From NCBI GenBank assembly GCA_016744395.1, contig JADGEK010000031.1:1-48650 (forward strand): DNA of 48,650 nucleotides, read 5' to 3'. The position numbers and the translations under genes were made by a program. The notes under the pieces are model-generated. The model was given only the letters and a program-made list of their open reading frames with translations, was not told the origin of the DNA and made no database searches. Of the stretch, positions 1 through 8,132 are shown in pieces. Positions within the stretch are counted from its first letter, which is position 1. Each line of letters opens with the position of its first letter. Source of the DNA: Gammaproteobacteria bacterium. GTDB taxonomy: Bacteria; Pseudomonadota; Gammaproteobacteria; GRL18.

Positions 1-7
1 CGGCGGA

Positions 8-27
8 TTTCAAGCTAGTTGTCGCCT
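8..27. repeat. IS3 left inverted repeat
   Basis: TTTCAAGCTAGTTGTCGCCT pairs with the right end at 17 of 20 positions. The outermost base pairs are less canonical than the right end, which starts TGTCAGG. Confidence 0.75.
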
Positions 28-38
28 AAAGTTAAAAA

Positions 39-1115
39 TTATGCCGCCTTGCTTTCCTTCTCATCTATCTTTTGTTTTTCAGGATTAAGATAGACTTCTT
101 TAATTGGCTCCCAGTTTCTTATATCACCAGACCAGCGCTCAGGATTTTTTGATTGAGCCACTTGATAGACTTGTTTTCGATGAGCCAATATTTCCATATC
201 TTCACCCCTGTGACGTTGCCCAGGTGTGACAAACTTTATTTCACTGTGTAAGTGTTCTTCGTTATACCAATAAACAAAACCTGTAACCCAATGTCGTGCT
301 GTTTCTAAATTAGAAAATGCCTTTTCTGGATATTCAGGCCTGTATTTTAAAGTCCGAAAAAGAGATTCTGAATAAGGATTATCATTGCTCACAGATGGCC
401 GACTAAATGAAGGGATAACGCCTAACTGCTGTAATGTTGAAAGCATGGTCGCACCTTTCATTGGACTGCCATTATCAGAGTGCAAGGTCACTTGATTCGG
501 CTCTATATCTTCTTGCAGGCAGATGTCTGTCATTAAATCAGCAGCTTGTGCACTGGATTCATTTTGATAAACTTGCCAGCCAACTACTTTACGGCTAAAG
601 ATATCCATTACTAAATAAAGGTATAAAAAGATCCCCTTCACTTGAGTCGGCAAATAGGTGATATCCCAACTGTAAAGCTGATTTGGAGCTGTTGCACATA
701 ATGCCTTTGGTTTCTTTACCTGATTAACAGGCTTTGCTTTTTGTCTATGTTGTAACTGCTTTTCAACACTCAATATTCGGTAAAAGGTAGACTCTGAGGC
801 AATATAAATCCCATTATCAGCTAATTTAGGTACAATTTTATTGGGTGACAAATCAGCATATTCTGGCTGATTTGCCACTTTTATGACTCGTTGGTACTCC
901 AGCTCAGTCAGCTTATTAGAAGGACTTTGTTTCGCTTCAATACGACCATCCTGAAGACTGCCTGATTGTGACCAGCGCTGTAAAGTCTTGGGACTAAAAC
1001 CTATAATTTCACAGGCTGTTGACTGCCTGGCGCCTGAATCTCTGGCTTCTTTAATCAAGGTAATGATTTCTAAACGATCATGACTCATTGTGAGTTGTCC
1101 TCGTCGCTTCCCCAA
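39..1115 (-). CDS. IS3-family transposase OrfB (DDE integrase core)
   Basis: This is the catalytic half of the transposase, which cuts and joins the element ends. Residues about 60-120 form an HTH_21-like segment, followed by the rve integrase core with the acidic triad D151, D214 and E250. The D214-E250 spacing is the 35 intervening residues of the family signature. The 358-residue frame starts from a TTG; an ATG lies ten codons in. In vivo the protein is more likely made as an OrfAB fusion by a -1 frameshift in the A8 run at 1127-1134, because the orfB frame stays open upstream through that run. No stop interrupts it, so it may be functional. Confidence 0.9.
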   Translation of the reverse strand: MGKRRGQLTMSHDRLEIITLIKEARDSGARQSTACEIIGFSPKTLQRWSQSGSLQDGRIEAKQSPSNKLTELEYQRVIKVANQPEYADLSPNKIVPKLADNGIYIASESTFYRILSVEKQLQHRQKAKPVNQVKKPKALCATAPNQLYSWDITYLPTQVKGIFLYLYLVMDIFSRKVVGWQVYQNESSAQAADLMTDICLQEDIEPNQVTLHSDNGSPMKGATMLSTLQQLGVIPSFSRPSVSNDNPYSESLFRTLKYRPEYPEKAFSNLETARHWVTGFVYWYNEEHLHSEIKFVTPGQRHRGEDMEILAHRKQVYQVAQSKNPERWSGDIRNWEPIKEVYLNPEKQKIDEKESKAA

Positions 1116-1594
1116 ATTGCCTGGACTTTTTTTTGGAGGACTAATAAGGCTGCTGTTTCGGCTAAGGCCTTATCCTTACGATTTATTTCTTTCTTGAGTG
1201 TTTTAATTTCGGCCTTTAATTGTTTGCTTTCTTTGGCACCATTGGATGGGCTTTGATTTTTTGTGAAATCATCTTTCCATTGCTTGATATGATGGGCAAA
1301 AATACCTTCTTCACGGCAGAATTGATTCATTTCAGATTCTTCCAGCGAACTGCAGCGAATGATGAGGTTCAGTCTTTCTTCTAAGCTAAAATCTTGTGGT
1401 CTTTTTTCTTGTGTCATCGTATCTAAGCTTGATGCTTCCAATTCATTATTTCTGGATTTTATGATCCATTTTCCTAAGGTTGAGAGACCAATTCCAAGTT
1501 TATCTGCAACTTCTTGTTGCGTAGTTTCATTAGAACGGTTCAAAGCCTTTTCTACTGCTTGTATTTTAAATGATTGAGAAAATCTTTTTTTCAT
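1085..1594 (-). CDS. IS3-family transposase OrfA (HTH, leucine-zipper-like)
   Basis: A 169-residue DNA-binding subunit. Residues 1-50 form a Tnp_1-type helix-turn-helix (KLGIGLSTLGKWI), and residues 115-155 form a charged coiled coil of the kind that multimerises IS3 transposases. It overlaps orfB by 31 bp in the -1 frame. At 169 residues it is longer than the roughly 100 residues common in the family; the extra part is a second HTH-like block at about 65-110. Confidence 0.88.
   Translation of the reverse strand: MKKRFSQSFKIQAVEKALNRSNETTQQEVADKLGIGLSTLGKWIIKSRNNELEASSLDTMTQEKRPQDFSLEERLNLIIRCSSLEESEMNQFCREEGIFAHHIKQWKDDFTKNQSPSNGAKESKQLKAEIKTLKKEINRKDKALAETAALLVLQKKVQAIWGSDEDNSQ
1127..1134 (-). 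other. Probable -1 frameshift site of the IS3 element
   Basis: Eight T on the plus strand read as A8G on the coding strand, close to the end of orfA (Gln-Lys-Lys codons caa aaa aaa). The orfB frame is -1 relative to orfA and is open across this run, which is what an IS3 programmed frameshift needs. The downstream stimulator structure was not worked out. Confidence 0.6.
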
Positions 1595-1621
1595 TTTTTG
1601 CCTCTAATTGTAAAAATTTAG

Positions 1622-1641
1622 AGGCGACAACTATCCTGACA
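1622..1641. repeat. IS3 right inverted repeat
   Basis: AGGCGACAACTATCCTGACA, the reverse complement of TGTCAGGATAGTTGTCGCCT. It matches the left end at 17 of 20 positions and lies 28 bp upstream of the orfA start. Confidence 0.78.
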
Positions 1642-1753
1642 CAGGGGGCTTAATCTCCTCATGAACAAATACAATCAATATGGGTATACTATGTTTCTGT
1701 ACACTGCTATTGTAACGTAGGTACTTTTTAGTAACTGTGGATTTAATTTATAT

Positions 1754-2046
1754 ATGCCTAAGAAAAAAATCAATTTTCCTGCCCTGTGGGTAAATCGTTA
1801 AGTGTTTTTTCAGGTTGTTGGAAGCCAGAAATTCTTTGGTATCTAAAGGAAAATGTATAAGGTTTAACCAACTGCAACACTCTATTGGCGATGTGTCGCA
1901 AAAAATGCTTACTCAGTAACTTCAAGAGTTAGAACGTGATGATTTGATTAAACGAACACAATATTTAGAGGTTCCACCTAGGGTCGAATATGAGTACAGA
2001 CTTAGCAAAGAGTCTTACTCCTGTGTTTGATATACTAGTAGAGTAG
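1754..2046 (+). pseudogene. HxlR-family transcription regulator, decayed
   Basis: Conceptual translation recovers the HxlR winged-helix signature in pieces: CPVGKSLSVFSGCWKPEILW, then FNQLQHSIGDVSQKMLTQ, then LQELERDDLIKRTQYLEVPP and RVEYEYRLSKES, ending TPVFDIL. The pieces lie in different frames: a shift near 1857, an in-frame TAA where a Gln codon is expected (after KMLTQ), and a second shift near 2017. HxlR proteins are small regulators of redox or detoxification genes. No intact reading frame remains, so it is inactive. It immediately follows the IS3 element. Confidence 0.75.
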
Positions 2047-2180
2047 AGTGGGGTGAAAAGCATGATACTAGGATTAGTACGGCATGAAAAATATGATAAT
2101 GGGCAGTCATGAAGTTTGAGATTTTTTCAGTATCAAGAAAAAAATTGGACTGTTGATCTTTCAATGAGATTATTAAACGC

Positions 2181-2472
2181 ATGTATGAATTTAAAATAGA
2201 TAAATATACCTATGTCATTAATTTTTTAATACCTTTTGTTATATTAGTTATTTGGAATTTTATTCTATTACATTGGAGAGTATTATATTATCTGCTTTTT
2301 TGGTGTTTTGTAGGGATGGTATTTGCATGCTTTATGGCTTTTAATTATTAAGCAATGTGTTCTTCTTGAAAGAAGATGCTTTGGCTGGTTTAAAATTCAT
2401 AAAAAAATACTGGATACAATTGAACTGGAACATATTGGAAAATCAGATATGATAAATCTTGAAAAGAAATGA
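2181..2472 (+). pseudogene. Small membrane protein, probably frameshifted
   Basis: A 56-codon frame starting at 2181 encodes two strongly hydrophobic segments (about residues 12-30 and 34-54). Just before its stop at 2349-2351 another frame opens and runs to 2472, encoding a basic/charged tail (RRCFGWFKIHKKILDTIELE). Joined, the two parts make a plausible protein of about 96 residues with a membrane N-terminus and cytoplasmic tail. I do not recognise a family. It could instead be an intact 56-aa peptide; the neighbourhood of decayed genes favours the frameshift reading. The rest of 2047-2632 shows nothing further. Confidence 0.4.
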
Positions 2473-2632
2473 TTTATGATGTTGTTACTGAAGAAAACAA
2501 TAATTATTATGTGAAATATTGAGTGTAATTATATGGATAGATAGATGTTAATAATTAATTTAAATATTTTTGAGTTGTTGTCTAGAATCTCTTTAGTTAA
2601 GAAACTAAATTATTATTAAAGTAGAGTTATTT

Positions 2633-3694
2633 ATGTTTAAGTTGCTAATTTATTGTGTTATTTGCTATTCTCTGATGAGCTGTAGTTCGATCCCTTCCAT
2701 AAAAAAAGGGCAATCATTGCAAGAATTTATAATGGATGCTTCTTTTTCAGGCAGTATTCTGGTTGCTCGTGAAGGGAAAATAATACATCGGAATGGGTAT
2801 GGATTTGCTAATTATGAACAGCAAATTCTTAATACTCCAGATACTCAGTTTTTGATTGCCTCACTCACCAAACAATTTACTGCCTTAGCAATTTTGCAGC
2901 TTCAAGAACAGGGGATGTTAAATATTGAGGATACTGTAGATACTTATTTGCCTGATTTTCCGAATGGTTCAAAAATCCGAATAAAGCAACTCTTAAATCA
3001 TTCTTCAGGAATTTATAATTTTACAGATCAGTGGAAACAAATTAGGTATTCTAATTTATCTCTGAATGAGCTACAGCTAACTTTTAATCATAAACCATTG
3101 GAATTTGAGCCAGGTTCAGAAGTGAAATACTCAAACTCAGGATATATCCTCGCTGGTTTGATTATTGAAGTTTTATCTGGCCAGCCTTATTCTGAATACA
3201 TCACTCATAATATTTTTGAACCTTTGGGTATGAATAATAGCGGTTTTGGATTGCTGGAAAATCCAACATCGAATATAGCTGTCGGATATAATGATGAACA
3301 AGTGCTGGATTTAACCAATTTAACGAATACTTATGCTGCTGGTGCAATTAGCTCCTCAGTAAATGATCTTTATTTATGGGGAACATCATTTGATGAAAAA
3401 CCTTTGATAAATAAAAACAACCTTTTAACAATTTTCCCAATTAATCGAAAAGGTTTGGGCTTAGGGTTTGGTTCTGGTCGATTCAAAGTAGTTATGGGGC
3501 TCGGATGGTTTTTCTATGAAAGCGATTATGGTCCAGAATATTCTCATGGCGGTCATATTGATGGATTCTCTTCTGTCATTGCCAGATACCCTAAGCAGAA
3601 TGCACTTATTATAATTCTAAGTAACAAAGATCAATATGATATTTGGACTCTGAAGGATAGAGTTGCTGAGCTTGTTTTAAAAGAAGAAAAATAA
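2633..3694 (+). CDS. Beta-lactamase-family serine hydrolase, lipoprotein
   Basis: A 353-residue class-C-like serine hydrolase (PF00144: AmpC, DD-peptidases, esterases). The N-terminus is a lipoprotein signal with lipobox LMSC (Cys17), placing the enzyme on a membrane facing the periplasm. The catalytic motifs are intact: SLTK (Ser77, Lys80), YSN (166-168), and the third box read as HGG in YSHGGHIDGF near residue 300. The substrate cannot be told; such proteins include peptidoglycan peptidases and esterases more often than true lactamases. It stands alone between decayed genes and has low GC, so recent acquisition is possible. Confidence 0.85.
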   Translation: MFKLLIYCVICYSLMSCSSIPSIKKGQSLQEFIMDASFSGSILVAREGKIIHRNGYGFANYEQQILNTPDTQFLIASLTKQFTALAILQLQEQGMLNIEDTVDTYLPDFPNGSKIRIKQLLNHSSGIYNFTDQWKQIRYSNLSLNELQLTFNHKPLEFEPGSEVKYSNSGYILAGLIIEVLSGQPYSEYITHNIFEPLGMNNSGFGLLENPTSNIAVGYNDEQVLDLTNLTNTYAAGAISSSVNDLYLWGTSFDEKPLINKNNLLTIFPINRKGLGLGFGSGRFKVVMGLGWFFYESDYGPEYSHGGHIDGFSSVIARYPKQNALIIILSNKDQYDIWTLKDRVAELVLKEEK

Positions 3695-3871
3695 TAATAA
3701 TTCAGGGTAGAGCATTTTTTGAAGCAAAAGAGAAGTCTCTTAATATACTTAATACCAGTATTTTTTTGACCCTGGTAATTGCTTGCCCCTTGTGAGATTC
3801 TTTGATAATATTTTTAATGTCAGCTATGTCTATTTTCTATACTGTGATATGGATGTTATGGAATTTTTCCA

Positions 3872-4090
3872 GTGCTACTTACAGAAGTTGAAAGCTGTGA
3901 TATGGCCCGAAAGATTAAGTCTCTAATTAATAGTCGTGGTTGAGGATTTTGGGCTATAGAAATTCCTAATCAAGAAAAATTTATAGGATTTGTTGGGTTG
4001 CACATGGCAAAGGATAATATGCCTTTTTCACCCTGTGTAGAAGTTGGTTGGCGTTTATCGAAAGAGCATTGGGAGAAAAATGCCTTATAA
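3872..4090 (+). pseudogene. GNAT acetyltransferase fragment, decayed
   Basis: The frame gives an RimJ/RimL-like GNAT segment: TEVESCDMARKIKSLINSRG, then after an in-frame TGA (3941-3943) GFWAIEIPNQEKFIGFVGLH and PFSPCVEVGWRLSKEHWEKN, ending at a TAA where the acetyl-CoA-binding loop (typically GxGxA) should begin. The C-terminal half is missing or unreadable in 4091-4184. It is a dead gene; the original substrate is unknown. The flanks 3695-3871 and 4091-4184 hold no other recognisable feature. Confidence 0.7.
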
Positions 4091-4184
4091 TTAGGTAGAC
4101 AGAGATATTAATTGCACGCTGGAATTTGTGAGTATGCAATTAGGTAACTGGCTGTCCTACCTTGATGATTCTAGATTAGTAATA

Positions 4185-4784
4185 TTATTCTTCATGATTT
4201 AAGCCTCGTCTAAACAGTTCAATTGCTTCTTTTACCATATTTTTATAACTATGGTTAGAGATTTGAAAAAAGCCTTTATGTAACATGATACCATCTAACA
4301 TACTTACTAATATTCTACCTAAGTGTTCTGGACTTATATTGTTTTTTATAGATCCATTTTCAAGTAAAAGTTGTAAATTCTTCGAATAGTGATAACCCAG
4401 CTCATCAAAAAAAACTTTATATGTTTTCACAAAAGATGTACTAGAAAAACTTGGACCAAATATTTCAAAAAAAACTGGAATAAATATACTATCCTCCTCA
4501 CTTATCAAAAGAGCTTGCTCCATATGTAAAAGAAAATCCTCTAATGTATGGAAGTAATTTTCAGGTATGAGTCTTTTTTTTAGTTTTTGGAAATGCAAAT
4601 CTGTAATGACTTTTATAAGCTCTTCCTTTGAACCAAAATAGCGATAAAGTGTTCCCTTAGCTACTCCCATTTCTTGAGCAATATTATTCATACTTGCATT
4701 GTTAACACCATGCTCCGCAAAAACCTGAAGTGCGGATGAAATAATTAACTGCATCATTTTTTCTTTATCCACAATTTTGGGCAT
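4185..4784 (-). CDS. TetR-family transcriptional repressor
   Basis: A 199-residue regulator with a TetR_N helix-turn-helix at about residues 8-55 (the recognition part reads GVAKGTLYRYFGSKEELIKV) and a helical ligand-binding C-terminal domain. AAGGA lies 6 nt before the ATG. It is divergent from the DUF4336 gene, and the intergenic space carries a 46-bp perfect palindrome centred on GACCGATCGGTC, a classical TetR-type operator core. It probably represses itself and the neighbour in response to an unknown small molecule. The family call is secure; the ligand is not visible. Confidence 0.9.
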   Translation of the reverse strand: MPKIVDKEKMMQLIISSALQVFAEHGVNNASMNNIAQEMGVAKGTLYRYFGSKEELIKVITDLHFQKLKKRLIPENYFHTLEDFLLHMEQALLISEEDSIFIPVFFEIFGPSFSSTSFVKTYKVFFDELGYHYSKNLQLLLENGSIKNNISPEHLGRILVSMLDGIMLHKGFFQISNHSYKNMVKEAIELFRRGLNHEE

Positions 4785-4859
4785 GCAAATCCTTAAAAAT
4801 TATTTAATACACCTTTATATCATAATTATAGGTATGAATCTTGACATTACGGAACAATC

Positions 4860-4905
4860 ACTCTAAGGTTATTAATGACCGATCGGTCATTAATAACCTT
4901 AGAGT
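4860..4905. promoter_or_regulatory. 46-bp perfect palindrome, TetR-type operator
   Basis: Every base from 4860 to 4882 pairs with 4883 to 4905. The core TGACCGATCGGTCA is the common TetR-family operator; the arms run outward through TTAATAACCTTAGAGT to within ten bases of the DUF4336 start. It lies between the divergent TetR gene and its presumed target. If transcribed, the same sequence would fold into a 23-bp hairpin covering the ribosome-binding region of the downstream gene. Confidence 0.8.
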
Positions 4906-4914
4906 AACCATGTC

Positions 4915-5616
4915 ATGAATCTAAAACTGATAGAAAAAAACATATGGATATACGAGGGAAGTGTTGTAAATTTTCATGGCTTTCCATTTACAACGCGAAT
5001 GACAGTGGTGAAGCTGGCAAATGGAAATCTTTGGGTTCACTCTCCAGAAAAAATAAATGATGAGCTGCAAAAAGAACTAAAGGCACTAGGTGAAGTGAAG
5101 TATTTAATCTCTCCAAATAAGTTACATCACCTATTTATTGAGGAGTGGATAGAAGTATACCCACATGCAATTACATATGCATCACCAAGGTTATCTAAGA
5201 AGAAACCTGATATTAATTTCAGTGTCGAATTATCGATGCAGCCAGAAAGTGACTGGAAGCTGGATATTGATCAAACCATTATACAAGGCAGTCCAGCTAT
5301 GGAAGAGGTCGTTTTTTATCATAAAACATCAAAAACGCTCATTTTAACAGATGCTATTGAAAACTTTGACCCAGGTACTTTAGTCTGGTGGCAGCGAATA
5401 CTAGGTAAATTTGCAGGAGTGCTATCACCAAAAGGGAAAATGCCTATTGACTGGCGTATAAGCTTCTATTTTGGCAGTAGAAATAAAGCAAGAGAGTCTT
5501 TAAAAACTATCATGAGTTGGGATATAGACAATATATTGCTATCACATGGTAAGTGTATTATAGGAGACGGTCATAAATTTCTCGAAAGGTCGTACAGTTG
5601 GTTAATAAAAACATAA
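4915..5616 (+). CDS. DUF4336 domain protein (metallo-beta-lactamase-like fold)
   Basis: A 233-residue protein matching the DUF4336 pattern: start NIWIYEGSVVNFHGFPFTTR, the metallo-hydrolase-like LISPNKLHHLFIEEW stretch (His-His near 65), FYHKTSKTLILTDAIENF, and a closing LLSHGKCI segment. DUF4336 proteins resemble metallo-beta-lactamases but keep only part of the metal site, and none has an assigned reaction that I know of. No signal peptide. It is probably controlled by the divergent TetR repressor through the 46-bp palindrome. The start at 4915 is chosen because an ATG at 4911 is closed after two codons. Confidence 0.75.
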   Translation: MNLKLIEKNIWIYEGSVVNFHGFPFTTRMTVVKLANGNLWVHSPEKINDELQKELKALGEVKYLISPNKLHHLFIEEWIEVYPHAITYASPRLSKKKPDINFSVELSMQPESDWKLDIDQTIIQGSPAMEEVVFYHKTSKTLILTDAIENFDPGTLVWWQRILGKFAGVLSPKGKMPIDWRISFYFGSRNKARESLKTIMSWDIDNILLSHGKCIIGDGHKFLERSYSWLIKT

Positions 5617-5754
5617 CAAAGTAAGTTCTTATGAAAAAATTTAAGTTGCTCCACACGCTAGTATTTGTAATGGGGCAGTTGGCTAATGGGCCGCCCTACC
5701 TTTATGCTGCAAAATATGGTATTACATAATGCAAAATAAACAATTTCTTACGAT

Positions 5755-6173
5755 ATGAATAAAGCTGTAATTAGGAACTCTGAAACTTATTCTGATAAAA
5801 ATAATAAAGCAATACCATGGTGGAGCTTTACAGAAGTTATCATGGCAACAGCTATTTTAAAATTAGTTGAGGTTGGAAAAATCAATTTAGACAATTGTCT
5901 CTAAAGGGTGGAACATTTAGAGAAATGTTGTCTCCATTTGTGCTTAATATTGATGCTGGGAATCGCCCTTGGAAAAATCCAGCTGTTGGCCTTGGGTTGA
6001 TGATGGATAGCAATAATAACGTACATAGCTGGGGGCACACTGGTCAAGGACCAGAAAGTACAATCGCGATATACCATTTCAAAAAACAAGAGCCTATGAC
6101 CGTTGCTATTTTTGAAGAAACAACTGATATGGCTTTTGTTGAAAATGAAGCTGTTGGTCTTGAATTGCCATAA
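5755..6173 (+). pseudogene. Serine hydrolase (beta-lactamase family), internally deleted
   Basis: The first frame (5755-5904) carries the region around the active serine, AIPWWSFTEVIMATAILKLV, and ends at a stop. The next frame (from 5895) resumes with the far C-terminus, including WGHTGQGPESTIAIYHF, the HTG box of the family. About 150 residues between the two are missing. The SxxK motif reads SFTE, so the catalytic lysine is also lost. A 32-codon frame at 5631-5729 just upstream may be debris of the same zone. Not functional. Confidence 0.65.
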
Positions 6174-6200
6174 ATAAAAGTTAACGAATAAAATTAGATT

Positions 6201-6356
6201 TTATAATAAATCGAACCAAAATCTGAACGATTTTTTGGATGAACCATAGTCTCCATTTAGATGACAACATAAATGTTTCAAATATTCCGCTTCATAGGGA
6301 TCATCCTCAATGATTAGGAGCTTGGCAGTGTTTTTGAAATCACCCATCTTATTCAT
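6201..6356 (-). pseudogene. Response-regulator receiver N-terminal fragment
   Basis: A 51-codon minus-strand frame reads MNKMGDFKNTAKLLIIEDDP followed by YEAEYLKHLCCHLNGDY. LLIIEDDP is beta-strand 1 and the acidic pocket of a receiver domain; the rest of the domain is absent and the frame stops. It lies between the decayed hydrolase and the intact signalling operon and is probably a remnant of a receiver gene. The rest of 6174-6479 shows only the upstream region of the next operon. Confidence 0.5.
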
Positions 6357-6479
6357 AGTACGCACTTGAGGATAAATAACGGATAAAAACGATATATCTG
6401 ATTTATAGGTCTATACTATATCGTAAGTGATCTCTCAAATGCTATCACAATTAAATTAACCCAGAGGCAACAAACTCTA

Positions 6480-8132
6480 ATGTCAGATTTAGATGACATA
6501 CAGAAACAATTAGCTGCATTGAGTGAAGAATTTGCTAATAATCTGAGTCCACGTATTGATCAGATCATCACTGAGGTCAATTCAGTTCTCGAACAAGTAG
6601 ATAAATTTGCTTTTATGCAGACCATTTTTCGTAAAATTCATAGTTTAACTGGGTCTGCGGGTACTTTTGGCTTTAATCGTCTGAGCGAACAATCTCGACA
6701 GCTGGAATTAATGGTCAAGAGTTTTATTGATAATCATACTCTTTGGGATGATCAAACGAATGACGATCTTACCAATGGTCTGAAAAACCTCCATCAGTTG
6801 ATTGATGATGGACCCGATGTTACAAAATCCCTTAATATACAAGCCAGTCCAACCTCTCTGCAAAATCACACAGAAAGACATATTTATATTGTGGAAGCTG
6901 AGCCTGCTCAGGGGCATGAACTTTGTCTTCAATTGAAACCTTATGGTTTTAAAACTTCTCTTTTTAGCAGTGTGGAGGATGTCCGCCAGGCACTTGAAAA
7001 GGGGAATCCTGATGCCTTATTAATCGACATTGTTCTTCCAAAAGGTTCGCGGGGTAGTATCTCTATTGCATCTGAAATCGCTCCTTTACATAAAGAGAAT
7101 ATTCCCATTCTTTTTATGTCAGCCCGTAAGGATTGGGAGTCTCGTCTGGCTGCAGTGCGCGCTGGTGGCACAATATATCTTGAAAAGCCCCTGGATATTA
7201 CAAGATTGATCGAACACCTTGATCGAATCACTCAACAAGTGCCTCATAAACCCTATAGAGTACTGATTATTGATGATGCTTTAGATCTGGCAAAGCACTA
7301 TTCCCTTGTCTTGAGACAGGCAGGTATGCATGCAGAAGTTTTGAATGATCCTTCAGTGCTTCTCGAAAAAATGGAGAGCTTTAGGCCTGAATTGATTTTA
7401 TTGGATGTTTATTTACCTGAAATATCGGGTATTGAAATCGCCCAGGTACTGAGGCAACATTCACTTTTTTTTAGTATACCGATTGTATTTCTTTCTACGG
7501 AGAAAAACCTTGATACTCAGTTTGCTAGTTTGCAGCAGGGTGATGAATTTCTGGAAAAGCCTATACTTGATGACCATCTGATAAGCAATGTTGAATCACG
7601 GGTTGAGCGTTCCAGAACACTTAACCAACTGATGTTTCATGATGGTCTGACCGGGCTTCTCAATCAAATTACCCTGAAAAAGCGGCTTGAGATTGAATTG
7701 GCGCGAAGCCAGCGACATAATTGTCCTCTTAGTTATATTATGCTTGATATTGATCACTTTAAAAAGGTGAATGATCGTTATGGTCATACGACAGGGGATC
7801 AAATATTAAAATCACTCGGGCATCTGTTAAAGCAACGATTACGTAAAATAGATCAAATTGGACGTTATGGCGGCGAAGAGTTTGGCATTATTATGCCTGA
7901 TACTCTGCCAGAAAGTGCTTATCAAGTTATCGACAAACTTCGCAAGTTTTTTTCAGACTTAACCTACCAAAGTAATGGTAAAGTTTTTTCATGTAGTTTT
8001 AGTGCTGGTGTTGCCTGTGCATCAGTATTCAACCATGAAAAAAGCTTGATTGAAGCAGCTGATGAGGCACTTTATTTAGCCAAAGAAAAAGGTCGCAATC
8101 TAACAATCCTTCATAAGGACTGTCAACAATGA
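6480..8132 (+). CDS. Hpt-REC-REC-GGDEF diguanylate cyclase
   Basis: A 550-residue cytoplasmic phosphorelay output that probably makes cyclic di-GMP. In order: an Hpt domain (about 1-115, phospho-accepting His54 in KIHSLTGSAGTFGF), a first receiver (about 133-250, Asp183 in LLIDIVLP but with VEAEP in place of the usual acidic pair), a second canonical receiver (about 260-380, LIIDDALD and LLDVYLP), and a GGDEF domain (about 385-545) with an intact GGEEF active loop. Its stop overlaps the next gene by 4 nt (ATGA), so it is translationally coupled to the CHASE kinase that probably feeds it. The degenerate first receiver may be regulatory rather than phosphorylated. Confidence 0.9.
   Translation: MSDLDDIQKQLAALSEEFANNLSPRIDQIITEVNSVLEQVDKFAFMQTIFRKIHSLTGSAGTFGFNRLSEQSRQLELMVKSFIDNHTLWDDQTNDDLTNGLKNLHQLIDDGPDVTKSLNIQASPTSLQNHTERHIYIVEAEPAQGHELCLQLKPYGFKTSLFSSVEDVRQALEKGNPDALLIDIVLPKGSRGSISIASEIAPLHKENIPILFMSARKDWESRLAAVRAGGTIYLEKPLDITRLIEHLDRITQQVPHKPYRVLIIDDALDLAKHYSLVLRQAGMHAEVLNDPSVLLEKMESFRPELILLDVYLPEISGIEIAQVLRQHSLFFSIPIVFLSTEKNLDTQFASLQQGDEFLEKPILDDHLISNVESRVERSRTLNQLMFHDGLTGLLNQITLKKRLEIELARSQRHNCPLSYIMLDIDHFKKVNDRYGHTTGDQILKSLGHLLKQRLRKIDQIGRYGGEEFGIIMPDTLPESAYQVIDKLRKFFSDLTYQSNGKVFSCSFSAGVACASVFNHEKSLIEAADEALYLAKEKGRNLTILHKDCQQ

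Larger units (their letters stand above)
8..1641 (-). mobile_element. IS3-family insertion sequence
   Basis: A complete-looking element with two overlapping reading frames on the minus strand (orfA then orfB) bounded by imperfect 20-bp inverted repeats that match at 17 of 20 positions. The overlapping orfA/orfB layout, the HTH-type orfA and the DD(35)E orfB are the IS3-family arrangement. No target duplication is visible: the three bases outside the left end (gga) and right end (cag) differ, so the insertion is either old or its left boundary has been rearranged close to the window edge. It sits beside a run of decayed genes. Confidence 0.88.

Noticed and set aside
8..1641. Target-site duplication of the IS3 element
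   Set aside because: The 3-4 bp outside the two inverted repeats do not match.
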